Origin: RYN-433 sp036558265 | GTDB lineage: Bacteria > Planctomycetota > Phycisphaerae > Tepidisphaerales > Tepidisphaeraceae | Length of the DNA: 6,283 nt | Assembly: GCA_036558265.1 (NCBI GenBank) | Contig: DATBFY010000725.1 | Location: forward strand, 1-6,283 | Reading direction: 5' to 3' | In this document: piece after piece, positions 1 to 6,283 of the stretch | Layout: each line of letters starts with the position of its first letter | How positions within the stretch are numbered: position 1 is the stretch's first letter | The notes under the pieces: model-generated | What the model saw: only the letters and a program-made list of their open reading frames with translations | Database searches by the model: none | Told to the model about the DNA's origin: nothing | Made by a program: the position numbers and the translations under genes

Positions 1-1820
1 TAGTCGTTGTAAAGCGTGCCATCGGGCGACGTGGCGGTCATCTTCCGCAGGTCCAGCCAGTAATCCAGGAACGCATCGACGAATTGTCGCGACTTCGGAT
101 CGGAGAGCAGGCGATCCGTCTGGGCACGAAGCGTTTGCGGATCGTGCAGCTTACCGGCTGCGGCGAGCTGGCGAAGCTCGTCATCGGGCGCGGTATTCTG
201 CAGGAAGAACGACAGCCGCGACGCCAGCGCGTAGTCATCCAACCGCCCGGGCTTTTCTTCCAGGCAGATGTAGCGCGGCGAACAGAGGACCGCCGTGTAC
301 ATCGCCACGAGCGAATCGGCAAAACTGCCGCCCGAAGCCGAGGCCGCATCGAAGACCTTCAGGAAGCGCGTGACGTCGGCACTCGTGAACGGTTCCCGAT
401 ACGCATGCGCCAGGAAGTTGCGCAGCAGGCGCTCCGCATCCCCGCGCGGATTCTTGCTGACAACCTCCGCCAGGGGCGGCGGTTCGGTGAAGGAAACCCG
501 GGTCGCCGGTTGCGGGCGCTCCTGGCCCGGAGTCAGGTTGCGCTGGCGCTCCGGAGCCGCAGCAAACGTCATCGCCCGCTTGACGATCGGAAGATCGCCA
601 AAGAGAAGCTCCCGGGCCTTAGTCGCGTTGTCGTCGTAGATCGGCCCTTCGACTTCCATCCACGCGAACGCCACGCCCGGCGATCCGTCCCGCTCCGCCA
701 AGGGGTTGATCCAGCTCGGCGGGCGCGAGCGGAAGAGCCGCGCCGCATCGGGCCAGATCGTCTCTCCCGCCAGCAGGTGCGTGTCGATCTCGTGAACCGT
801 CGGGTCGATGTGAGCGTCAAACTGCCCCAGCCAGCGCAGCAGCCGCGGCGGGGTTTCCGAATAAATCGTGATCGGCTCATCCCGGCGTCCGGGGGAGACG
901 TTGTCCAGGTCGGGGATGTACCACCGGTCCCCCTTGCCCGGCCCGGTCCACACCGTCCATGTCTTGAATCGCAGCTTGTACCGGCCCGATACCGGAGCGA
1001 TGAACCGATTAAAGGTGATCTCCAGCGGCTCATAGGTGCTGGCGACCACGCCCACCGCTTCCTGCTCGCGCAGCGCCGGATTGGAATCACCCACGCTGAT
1101 GGGCGCCTTCCCCGTGCGGACATCGGGCTGCCCGCTCGTGCCCAGTACCGCGAACGTGGCCCGCTCCGGCCGCGTGTTGAAGACGCTGAACTTCATCTTG
1201 CCCGTGAAGCTGCGCTGATCCCGCGTATAGAAGCGGATGGTTTTCGTTGGCGGCTGATCGGAAATCGTCGTGGCCACCTGCCGCAGCGCAAGGTCCGCCA
1301 CGCTCAGATACCGCGCCATCTGCACGTGCGAGACGTCCAGCGCATCGCCCACCTTGTTGAACCGATTGGCTTCGCCATCTTCCGGAAGCGAGTCTTTCAA
1401 CTGAAGCCACGGCGCATGGAGCAGGTCCCGCAGCGCGTTCTCATATTCATACCGATTCAGCCGGCGCTGCGTCGCGCGCCCCTCGCGCACGCCGCGCTCG
1501 TGATCGGCCGCAGTGAGCGCGGCGGAGAGGTTCGACGTGAACGAAGACACGTCCCCGGCATCAGGTCTCTTCTTCTTCTTCGCCGGCGGCATCTCGCCCG
1601 AGGCGACACGGTCATGGATCAGCACCCACCGCGAAAAATTCTGCGCGTTCGCCAGATCGAGCTTGAACGACGTCAGGTCCAGATCGCCCTTGTTCGTCTC
1701 CGCATCGTGGCACTCGGTGCAATATTTGGTCAGGAATGGATTCACCTCCGGCGCAGCCCAACAACGCTGTGAGACCGCAATGAGGCAAAACAGTAAAGAG
1801 ATGTGGACGTTGCGGGTCAT
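1..1820 (-). CDS. PSCyt1/DUF1587/DUF1595/DUF1592 secreted cytochrome-type protein, 3' end off window
   Basis: Reading the minus strand from an ATG at 1820 gives 606 uninterrupted codons to the left edge, with codon boundaries down to base 3. The N-terminus (MTRNVHISLLFCLIAVSQRCWAA) is a plausible Sec signal peptide, so the product is probably periplasmic or envelope-located. CTECH at residues 34-38 is a c-type haem motif of the PSCyt1 domain, and Met77 in GEMPP is the likely distal ligand. RLNRYEYENALRDLL (from about residue 120) marks DUF1587. A less conserved, beta-rich central part follows (about 190-400). DUF1595 begins near 461 (AERLLRNFLAHAYREPF) and DUF1592 near 527 (LDDYALASRLSFFL, then WLDLRKMTATSPDGTLYND at 588-606). 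Family members usually continue with DUF1588 and DUF1585, so roughly the last quarter is missing off-window. GGAAGGAAG lies 9 bases upstream of this ATG and supports the start. The biochemical role of the family is not established; haem binding and electron transfer are inferred from CxxCH. A DUF1552 gene often neighbours this family but would lie outside the window. The domain call is firm and the function is unknown. Confidence 0.93.
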   Translation of the reverse strand, partial: MTRNVHISLLFCLIAVSQRCWAAPEVNPFLTKYCTECHDAETNKGDLDLTSFKLDLANAQNFSRWVLIHDRVASGEMPPAKKKKRPDAGDVSSFTSNLSAALTAADHERGVREGRATQRRLNRYEYENALRDLLHAPWLQLKDSLPEDGEANRFNKVGDALDVSHVQMARYLSVADLALRQVATTISDQPPTKTIRFYTRDQRSFTGKMKFSVFNTRPERATFAVLGTSGQPDVRTGKAPISVGDSNPALREQEAVGVVASTYEPLEITFNRFIAPVSGRYKLRFKTWTVWTGPGKGDRWYIPDLDNVSPGRRDEPITIYSETPPRLLRWLGQFDAHIDPTVHEIDTHLLAGETIWPDAARLFRSRPPSWINPLAERDGSPGVAFAWMEVEGPIYDDNATKARELLFGDLPIVKRAMTFAAAPERQRNLTPGQERPQPATRVSFTEPPPLAEVVSKNPRGDAERLLRNFLAHAYREPFTSADVTRFLKVFDAASASGGSFADSLVAMYTAVLCSPRYICLEEKPGRLDDYALASRLSFFLQNTAPDDELRQLAAAGKLHDPQTLRAQTDRLLSDPKSRQFVDAFLDYWLDLRKMTATSPDGTLYND

Positions 1821-1829
1821 TCGGGGTGG

Positions 1830-1838
1830 CTTCCTTCC
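1830..1838 (-). promoter_or_regulatory. Ribosome binding site of the DUF1592-type gene
   Basis: On the minus strand GGAAGGAAG ends 9 bases before the ATG at 1820. It is purine-rich and Shine-Dalgarno-like at a workable distance. It favours the 1820 start over the other-frame ATG at 1845, and the protein read from 1820 begins with a signal peptide. Confidence 0.6.
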
Positions 1839-1938
1839 AAAGCATACCTCACAGCCGATCAGATGATGAAGGGAGCGGGAGCGACCCGCCGGCGAATTTC
1901 GGCTGTCCGCCCACCGTCCTGTCGTACATTAGCAGGGC

Positions 1939-1945
1939 GAAAGGG
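1939..1945 (+). promoter_or_regulatory. Ribosome binding site deciding the 1953 start
   Basis: GAAAGGG lies 7 bases before the ATG at 1953. It supports starting the sigma-factor fusion at 1953. The same frame also opens at an ATG at 1803, but that would place the first 50 codons across the divergent promoter region and into the start of the opposite gene. Confidence 0.5.
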
Positions 1946-1952
1946 CCGTTTT

Positions 1953-4352
1953 ATGGACGATCAAGCCGGTTTGCTGGACGTCTCGGCGGCGGATGCCCGC
2001 GATCACGACCTGCTGGCCCACTACGTCCGGGAGAATTCCCAGCCCGCGTTCGCGCGACTGGTCCAGCGCCACATCGGCCTGGTCTACGCCGCTGCACGCC
2101 GCCAGGTCGGTGGCGACCCCCACCTTGCCGAGGACGTCACGCAGGCGGTCTTCCTGCTCCTCGCGAACAAGGCCCGCGCCCGACAGATCCCCTCCGGCAC
2201 GATCCTGGCGGGCTGGCTTTTCAACGCCACGCGCTACGCCGCCGCCAACGCCAAAAAGAGCGAGGCCCGCCGCAAACACCACGAACGCCAGGGAGGTCTC
2301 ATGTCCTGTCACCCGACGGCTGGCGATGTTTGCGACGCGCCGTGGGACACTGTCGCCCCCCTGCTGGACGGCGCGCTGGCGCGCCTGGCGTCGGCCGACC
2401 GCGACGCCGTGCTGCTCAAGTTCATCCAGGGCAAAAGCCACAGGGACGTAGGGGTGGCCATGGGCATCAGCGAGGAAGCCGCCCGCAAGCGCGTCAGCCG
2501 GGCGATCGATCGCTTGCGGCAACTCTTGACGCGGCGGGGTGTTGCGCTGTCAGCGGTCACCCTGGGCGCGTTGCTGACGTCCCACGCCGCCGAGGCGGCC
2601 CCGCCCGCCCTGACCGCCGCCTGTGGCTTTGCGGCATCCGGCGCCACCACCAGCACCGTCATTGGCAAAGGCACCTTGGGATTCATGACCTTCACCAAGG
2701 CGAAACTCGGCGCCGCGTGCGTGGCGGCGGCGATGGTCGTCGGCGGTGGGACCGGGTACGCCATGCACATCATCAAGGCGCGGCAGGCCGCGCGGGCTCC
2801 GGTAATCCTCGCCCAGGCGCCGGCCCAGGCCACGCCGAAAGCTCCCGCCGCCGCGAGCACCGGAGCCCCTCCCGCAGTCGAGGTCAAGCTGATCGAGGGC
2901 ACGGTCGTCCGGGGCGACGGCGAGCCACTGCCGGACGTCGAGGTCTACCTCGCGACCCCGCAGAACAGCGTGAACATCTACTCGCGCAATCAGCGGAACA
3001 AGCCCCAGATCACCGAGCCGGACGGGAAATTCTCCTTTGTCCGCCCACCGGATGACAACTGGAAGATCGTCGCCATGACGCCCGAGGGGGTGGCACAGGT
3101 GCTGGCCGAAGATCTAGCGAAATCCCCCTTGGTCGTCCTCCAGCCCTGGGGCCGCGTCGAGGGGACACTTTATGCCGCCACCAAGCCCCTGGCGGGGCAG
3201 ACGGTCCACCTGGGCGAGTGGGGGTGGGCGGGCGATGCGCTGGACAACTGCGTCACGAACCAGACGACCGTCAAGACGGATAAGGACGGACATTTTGTCG
3301 CGGATCGGGTCACGCCCGGCAGCCCCATGTTTTCCCATCAGCAGATGACCTCCTGGGGGCATTCGAGCAAGTGGGAGTGCATCAGGGTCGATCCGGGCAA
3401 GACGGTGAAGGTGGAGCTGGGCACGGCGGGTCGCCCGGTGTTGGGACGGGTCGTGGTGCCCCCCGGGTGGGAGAAAAAGGTGCCGCTGCGGAGCGACAAG
3501 GTGCATTCGTGGGACCTCGGCGCCCGAATGATGCCCCCAACCGACAAGATGAACGACCCGGCCTATCAGTATCTGCACGGCATGCCCGCGTCGCCGAACT
3601 GGGAACGGATGACACCGCGCCAGCAGAACTTGTACCGGCACAAGTGGGAAGATTCGCCGATGGGGATTGCCCATCGCAAGGTGATGTTCGCCGATCAAAC
3701 CGATTTGAAGGATGGGGGCACGTTCCGCTTCGACGTATTGCGGCCGGGGCATTACGCGCTCAACGTGCGGAGCCTGGAGCTGATTCCGGAGCAGAGCATC
3801 CTCGAGGACGTGGCGGGGGCGAACTTCGAGTTCACCGTTCCCGAGATGCCCGCGGGCACGAAGGCGACCGAGGAGCCGCTGGACATCGGTGCGGTGCAGC
3901 TCGTGCCGCAGCCGCGGATCGTCAAGGGTGACGCCGTGCCGGCGTTCGATCTGCGGACGCCCGACGGCAAGCCGGTGAAGCTCGCGGATTACAAGGGCAA
4001 GTTCCTCGTGCTCCAGGTGCAGTGGGCGCACCTCCCGCGCGACACGTGGCCGGGCCTCAAGAAGGCGTACGAGGCATTCGGCAAGGACCCGCAATTCGCG
4101 ATGCTGACGGTTCTACTGGACAGCGGGTTTGCGCCGGCCACGGCCAAGCCGGGGGCTTGGGAGGGACTGAGTTGGCCGGTCGCCGTCGCGTCGCGGGGTG
4201 CCCTGGGGCAGTTCGCCGGCTTCGACGAGGGCTACAGCCGCGGGCCGGCGTCGATCTTCATTATCGGCCCGGACGGCGTGCTGCTGACCAAGTTGTTCCA
4301 GGGGGATAAGGTTGAAACGGCGCTGGCGCAGGTGATGCTCGAGCGCAAATGA
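1953..4352 (+). CDS. ECF-type sigma factor fused to three carboxypeptidase-regulatory-like units and a cysteine-less redoxin-like domain
   Basis: The product is 799 residues, several times a normal ECF sigma factor (about 170-200). Sigma region 2 spans about 17-110 and includes AEDVTQAVFLLLANKAR (59-75), the DxxQxxF type of core-binding helix. Region 4 spans about 134-192, with the helix-turn-helix in KSHRDVGVAMGISEEAARKR. These parts should bind RNA polymerase core and a promoter. Next comes a moderately hydrophobic stretch (197-230) and a likely membrane helix (about 250-274), followed by an Ala/Pro-rich linker (280-308). Three beta-sandwich units of CarbopepD_reg type follow: about 312-395 (IEGTVVRGDGEPLPDVEVYL, PDGKFSF), 400-490 (VEGTLYA, DKDGHFVADRV) and 494-630 (LGRVVVP, GGTFRFDVLRPGHYALNV). 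The third carries a long charged insert. Residues 657-797 look like an AhpC/TSA-TlpA redoxin (GDAVPAFDLRTPDGKPVKL; SRGPASIFIIGPDG), but the active-site position reads WAHLPRDTWPGL, without Cys. The start at 1953 is supported by a ribosome binding site and by the paralogue, which also begins MD. No separate anti-sigma gene is visible. Domain calls are by eye. Membrane anchoring and a sensory role are inferred. Confidence 0.93.
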   Translation: MDDQAGLLDVSAADARDHDLLAHYVRENSQPAFARLVQRHIGLVYAAARRQVGGDPHLAEDVTQAVFLLLANKARARQIPSGTILAGWLFNATRYAAANAKKSEARRKHHERQGGLMSCHPTAGDVCDAPWDTVAPLLDGALARLASADRDAVLLKFIQGKSHRDVGVAMGISEEAARKRVSRAIDRLRQLLTRRGVALSAVTLGALLTSHAAEAAPPALTAACGFAASGATTSTVIGKGTLGFMTFTKAKLGAACVAAAMVVGGGTGYAMHIIKARQAARAPVILAQAPAQATPKAPAAASTGAPPAVEVKLIEGTVVRGDGEPLPDVEVYLATPQNSVNIYSRNQRNKPQITEPDGKFSFVRPPDDNWKIVAMTPEGVAQVLAEDLAKSPLVVLQPWGRVEGTLYAATKPLAGQTVHLGEWGWAGDALDNCVTNQTTVKTDKDGHFVADRVTPGSPMFSHQQMTSWGHSSKWECIRVDPGKTVKVELGTAGRPVLGRVVVPPGWEKKVPLRSDKVHSWDLGARMMPPTDKMNDPAYQYLHGMPASPNWERMTPRQQNLYRHKWEDSPMGIAHRKVMFADQTDLKDGGTFRFDVLRPGHYALNVRSLELIPEQSILEDVAGANFEFTVPEMPAGTKATEEPLDIGAVQLVPQPRIVKGDAVPAFDLRTPDGKPVKLADYKGKFLVLQVQWAHLPRDTWPGLKKAYEAFGKDPQFAMLTVLLDSGFAPATAKPGAWEGLSWPVAVASRGALGQFAGFDEGYSRGPASIFIIGPDGVLLTKLFQGDKVETALAQVMLERK

Positions 4353-4429
4353 GTAAGTGTTCAAGCTTGCAATGGCAGGATCATTTTTTTTCCTGTCCGG
4401 TTTCCTGGGGGCGGCACATGATAGGGGCG
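4353..4429. other. 77-base gap between the tandem sigma-factor paralogues
   Basis: This short gap contains an AAGCTT-centred 8-base palindrome (CAAGCTTG), a run of eight T (4384-4391), two direct copies of TTTCCTG (4389-4395 and 4401-4407) and a G-rich stretch before the downstream gene. The T-tract stands out in otherwise very GC-rich DNA. The two genes could be cotranscribed, or the second could have its own promoter here. The sequence does not decide between these, and no clear -35/-10 pair was found. Confidence 0.5.
4374..4397 (+). terminator. Weak hairpin with T-rich loop, possible attenuator or terminator
   Basis: GGCAGGA (4374-4380) can pair with TCCTGTC (4391-4397), giving seven pairs including one G-U. 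The loop of ten bases contains most of the T-tract. A canonical intrinsic terminator has the T run after the stem, not within the loop, so this is a poor match. It could equally be an operator-like inverted repeat, or chance. Confidence 0.2.
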
Positions 4430-6283
4430 ATGGACGCGAAGGACGTCGAGGCGGGCGCCCGGCCCGTGTCGGATCATGACCTGCTCCGAGAGTATGCCAC
4501 CAGCGGCTCGCACGCGGCGTTCGCCGGCATCGTCGAGCGACACGTGGACCTGGTTTACGCCGCAGCCCGGCGGCAGGTCGGGGGCGACGCGCACCTGGCC
4601 GAGGACGTGACGCAAACCGTGTTTCTGCTGCTAGCCGACAAAGCCCGGCGGGACCGGATCCGCCCCGGCGTGATCATCGCCGGATGGTTGTATACGGCGA
4701 CCGGGTACGCCGCAGCCAACTTGCGCCGGGCCGAGTCTGGGCGGCGGCGGCATGAGTGGCGGGCGGGCATCCTGTCCGGCGCCTTACAGAACGGCCGTGA
4801 CCGGGAGGACGGGGAGCCGTCGGGCTGGAATCAGGTCGAGCCATTGCTGGACGAGGCGCTATCATGCCTCTGTCGCGCGGAGCGGGAGGCCGTGCTGCTG
4901 AAATTCATGCAGGGCAAGAGTCACCGGGCGGTCGGCGAGGCGATGGGTATCTCGGAAGAGGCGGCGCGCAAGCGCGTCGGGCGGGCGATCGAACGGCTGC
5001 GCGAACTTCTGCTGCGGCGCGGCGTGGCGCTGTCGGCTGCCGGCCTGGCCACGATGATGACGACGCGCTGCGTGGATGCGGCCCCCACCGGCCTGACCGC
5101 TTCTTGTGGAGTTCCGGGTACGCTGCCCGCTAGCCACGGAATGCTCGTCAGGGGCGTTGAAGTCCTCATGGGCTGGGTCAAGGCGAAGCTCCTGGTCGCA
5201 TCGCTGACGGCCGCAGTGATCGTGACGGTGGGTAGCGGCGTGAGGGCGCACCTGCGGCGGACGGTGACCAGCCCGGTGATCCCGGTTGCGTTAGCGGGTG
5301 TTGCGGCGGCGCGGCCTTCCGGAACGATTGAGGGCAGCGTCGTCACGGTGGCGGGGGAACCGGTCAGCGATGCCGAGGTCTTTCTCGTCGCGCCCGCGCA
5401 ACGGGTCTACGTTTACGACCCCCGCCCGCGGCTGCGGCCCCTGGTCACCGAAATCGATGGCAAGTTCTCATTCCCCCGCCCGGACGGTGACTGGATGATC
5501 ATTGCCCGGACGGCCGACGGTTACGGACAGGCGTACGACACCGAACTGGCCAAATCGCCGCTCGTCGTGCTCCGGCCCTGGGGGCGGATCGAGGGGACGG
5601 TCTACGCCGGCAGCAAGCCGCTCGCGGGGGTACAGGTGAGGGTGGACGAGTGCAGCGGTTTCCCCGACCCGTTGGCTGGCAGCGCCGACAAGTGGCGCGA
5701 GGTGAAGACGGACGCGAACGGCCACTTCGCCGTCGATCGCGTCGCGCCGGGGGAAGCGATGGTCTGCCAGCAGACGGTGATGTGGAGCCTGCGGAGCAAG
5801 TGGGAGTGCGTGAGGGTCGAGCCGGGCAAATCGGTGAAGGTGGACCTAGGCACGCGCGGCCGGCCGGTGACTGGCAGGGTCCTGATGCCCGCATCCGAGG
5901 AACAGTTCGTCTTCGCGACGGATCGGGAACATGAATCGGCGGTTTCGGTCTATCCAATGCCCCGCAAGTGGTGGGATCGGCCCGCGAACTGGGACAAACT
6001 TCCGCGCGACAAGCAGTTGGAACTGCAACGCGAATGGGATCGCACGCCCCAGGGTCGGGAGTTCCGGCGGATCATGTTTGGCGAGGAGTACCCGGTCGCC
6101 CCCGACGGGACGATTCGGATCGACGCCTTGCGACCGGGGCAGTACATGCTCGACGTGCGGCACATCGACCGCGACGGGGACACGGGCGTGACGGGGGTGG
6201 TCGGCCACGGGCACGCCCAATTCACCGTGCCGGCGACCCCGGACGGTGGCGACCGCTCGGACGAGGCGGTTCAACTGCCGCCG
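4430..6283 (+). CDS. Tandem paralogue: ECF-type sigma factor fused to carboxypeptidase-regulatory-like units, 3' end off window
   Basis: There are 618 open codons to the right edge. Sigma region 2 (about 15-108, with AEDVTQTVFLLLADKAR at 57-73) and region 4 (about 136-194, with QGKSHRAVGEAMGISEEAAR) closely match the upstream gene; 57 of 83 residues are identical over the DHDLL-to-YAAAN block by my count. A hydrophobic stretch (198-222) and a probable membrane helix (about 250-272) follow. Three CarbopepD_reg-like units come next: about 299-385 (IEGSVVTVAGEPVSDAEVFL), 386-475 (IEGTVYAGSKPLAG, DANGHFAVDRV) and 479-600 (TGRVLMP, PDGTIRIDALRPGQYMLDV). The last residues, VQLPP, align with the upstream protein just before its redoxin-like domain, so a similar domain is expected off-window but not seen. 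Start choice is uncertain. An in-frame ATG at 4418 would add four residues (MIGA) and has GGGGGCGG 3 bases before it. I chose 4430 because its MD... start matches the upstream protein's. The same role is inferred: a sigma factor with a built-in envelope module. Regulation is unknown. Confidence 0.9.
   Translation, partial: MDAKDVEAGARPVSDHDLLREYATSGSHAAFAGIVERHVDLVYAAARRQVGGDAHLAEDVTQTVFLLLADKARRDRIRPGVIIAGWLYTATGYAAANLRRAESGRRRHEWRAGILSGALQNGRDREDGEPSGWNQVEPLLDEALSCLCRAEREAVLLKFMQGKSHRAVGEAMGISEEAARKRVGRAIERLRELLLRRGVALSAAGLATMMTTRCVDAAPTGLTASCGVPGTLPASHGMLVRGVEVLMGWVKAKLLVASLTAAVIVTVGSGVRAHLRRTVTSPVIPVALAGVAAARPSGTIEGSVVTVAGEPVSDAEVFLVAPAQRVYVYDPRPRLRPLVTEIDGKFSFPRPDGDWMIIARTADGYGQAYDTELAKSPLVVLRPWGRIEGTVYAGSKPLAGVQVRVDECSGFPDPLAGSADKWREVKTDANGHFAVDRVAPGEAMVCQQTVMWSLRSKWECVRVEPGKSVKVDLGTRGRPVTGRVLMPASEEQFVFATDREHESAVSVYPMPRKWWDRPANWDKLPRDKQLELQREWDRTPQGREFRRIMFGEEYPVAPDGTIRIDALRPGQYMLDVRHIDRDGDTGVTGVVGHGHAQFTVPATPDGGDRSDEAVQLPP

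Larger units (their letters stand above)
1821..1952. promoter_or_regulatory. Divergent intergenic region between the cytochrome-type and sigma-factor genes
   Basis: These 132 bases separate two genes transcribed away from each other, so both promoters should lie here or just inside the flanking genes. No convincing sigma-70 -35/-10 pair was found on either strand. On the plus strand TCCTG (1917-1921) is followed by TACATT (1925-1930) and CAGGG (1933-1937). A related ACAT...GGGGCGA string occurs before the paralogue at 4430. That makes 1917-1945 the best candidate control region, but no promoter can be assigned with confidence. Confidence 0.4.
1953..6283 (+). repeat. Diverged tandem gene duplication (two sigma-factor fusion genes in direct orientation)
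   Basis: The two genes keep the same domain order and many identical blocks: YAAARRQVGGD, HLAEDVTQ, GISEEAARKRV, RRGVALSA, KSPLVVL, PWGR, KPLAG and SKWEC. Similarity persists at the DNA level around 2080-2160 and 4557-4635. Starts are 2477 bases apart. Divergence is strongest in the region 2/4 linker, the post-membrane linker and the insert of the third beta unit. This points to an old duplication with selection holding the sigma domains and the beta-sandwich cores. Confidence 0.85.

Noticed and set aside
84..1772. A 562-codon open frame on the plus strand
   Set aside because: It lies exactly codon-opposite the DUF1592-type gene. Its product is extremely Arg-rich with no recognisable domain, while the minus strand shows CxxCH, DUF1587, DUF1595 and DUF1592 motifs. 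It is a high-GC shadow.
1612..1845. Small minus-strand frame starting at ATG 1845
   Set aside because: It overlaps the signal peptide and CxxCH region of the DUF1592-type gene in another frame. The true frame from 1820 has the ribosome binding site and domain matches.
1841..1846. TATGCT on the minus strand as a -10 box for the cytochrome-type gene
   Set aside because: It lies too close to the ribosome binding site at 1830-1838 and has no -35 partner at a suitable distance.
1803..1952. N-terminal extension of the sigma-factor gene to an ATG at 1803
   Set aside because: It would overlap the start of the divergent gene and occupy the whole promoter gap. The added 50 residues have no similarity to sigma region 2 or to the paralogue, and a ribosome binding site precedes the ATG at 1953.
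1826..3055. A 409-codon plus-strand frame overlapping the sigma-factor gene
   Set aside because: The product is Arg/Pro/Gly-rich low-complexity sequence and out of frame with a clearly real protein. It is a shadow.
3114..4094. A 326-codon minus-strand frame opposite the sigma-factor gene
   Set aside because: It has no recognisable domain and a skewed His/Arg/Leu composition typical of antisense reading of GC-rich genes.

Overview
The window is GC-rich, gene-dense DNA that most likely comes from a member of the Planctomycetota or another PVC-group bacterium. Two signatures support this: a cytochrome-type protein of the PSCyt1/DUF1587/DUF1595/DUF1592 family, which is expanded in Planctomycetes and Verrucomicrobia, and large ECF-like sigma factors with long C-terminal extensions, a habit of the same phyla. 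The assignment rests on protein families read by eye; no species can be named.

Layout. (1) 1-1820, minus strand: the first 606 codons of a secreted haem-binding PSCyt1/DUF1592 protein. Its C-terminus lies off the left edge. (2) 1821-1952: a 132-base divergent intergenic region that must hold the 5' signals of both flanking genes. (3) 1953-4352, plus strand: a complete 799-residue protein. It joins an ECF-type sigma factor (region 2 and region 4), hydrophobic segment(s), three carboxypeptidase-regulatory-like beta-sandwich units and a C-terminal thioredoxin/redoxin-like domain that has no cysteine at all. (4) 4353-4429: a 77-base gap with a T-tract, a weak hairpin and TCCTG boxes. (5) 4430-6283, plus strand: a diverged tandem paralogue of (3), open to the right edge. 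It is cut exactly where its redoxin-like domain would be expected.

How the parts may work together (inference). The sigma domains look complete and belong in the cytoplasm. The beta-sandwich and redoxin-like parts resemble envelope modules. The two proteins therefore look like sigma factors carrying their own membrane anchor and sensory or binding module, in place of a separate anti-sigma gene, none of which is seen here. The divergent cytochrome-type gene shares the upstream region and is a natural candidate for co-regulation, but the sequence alone does not prove it. No tRNA, rRNA, CRISPR array, insertion sequence or phage gene was seen. All long open frames opposite or out of frame with these three genes are interpreted as high-GC shadows.
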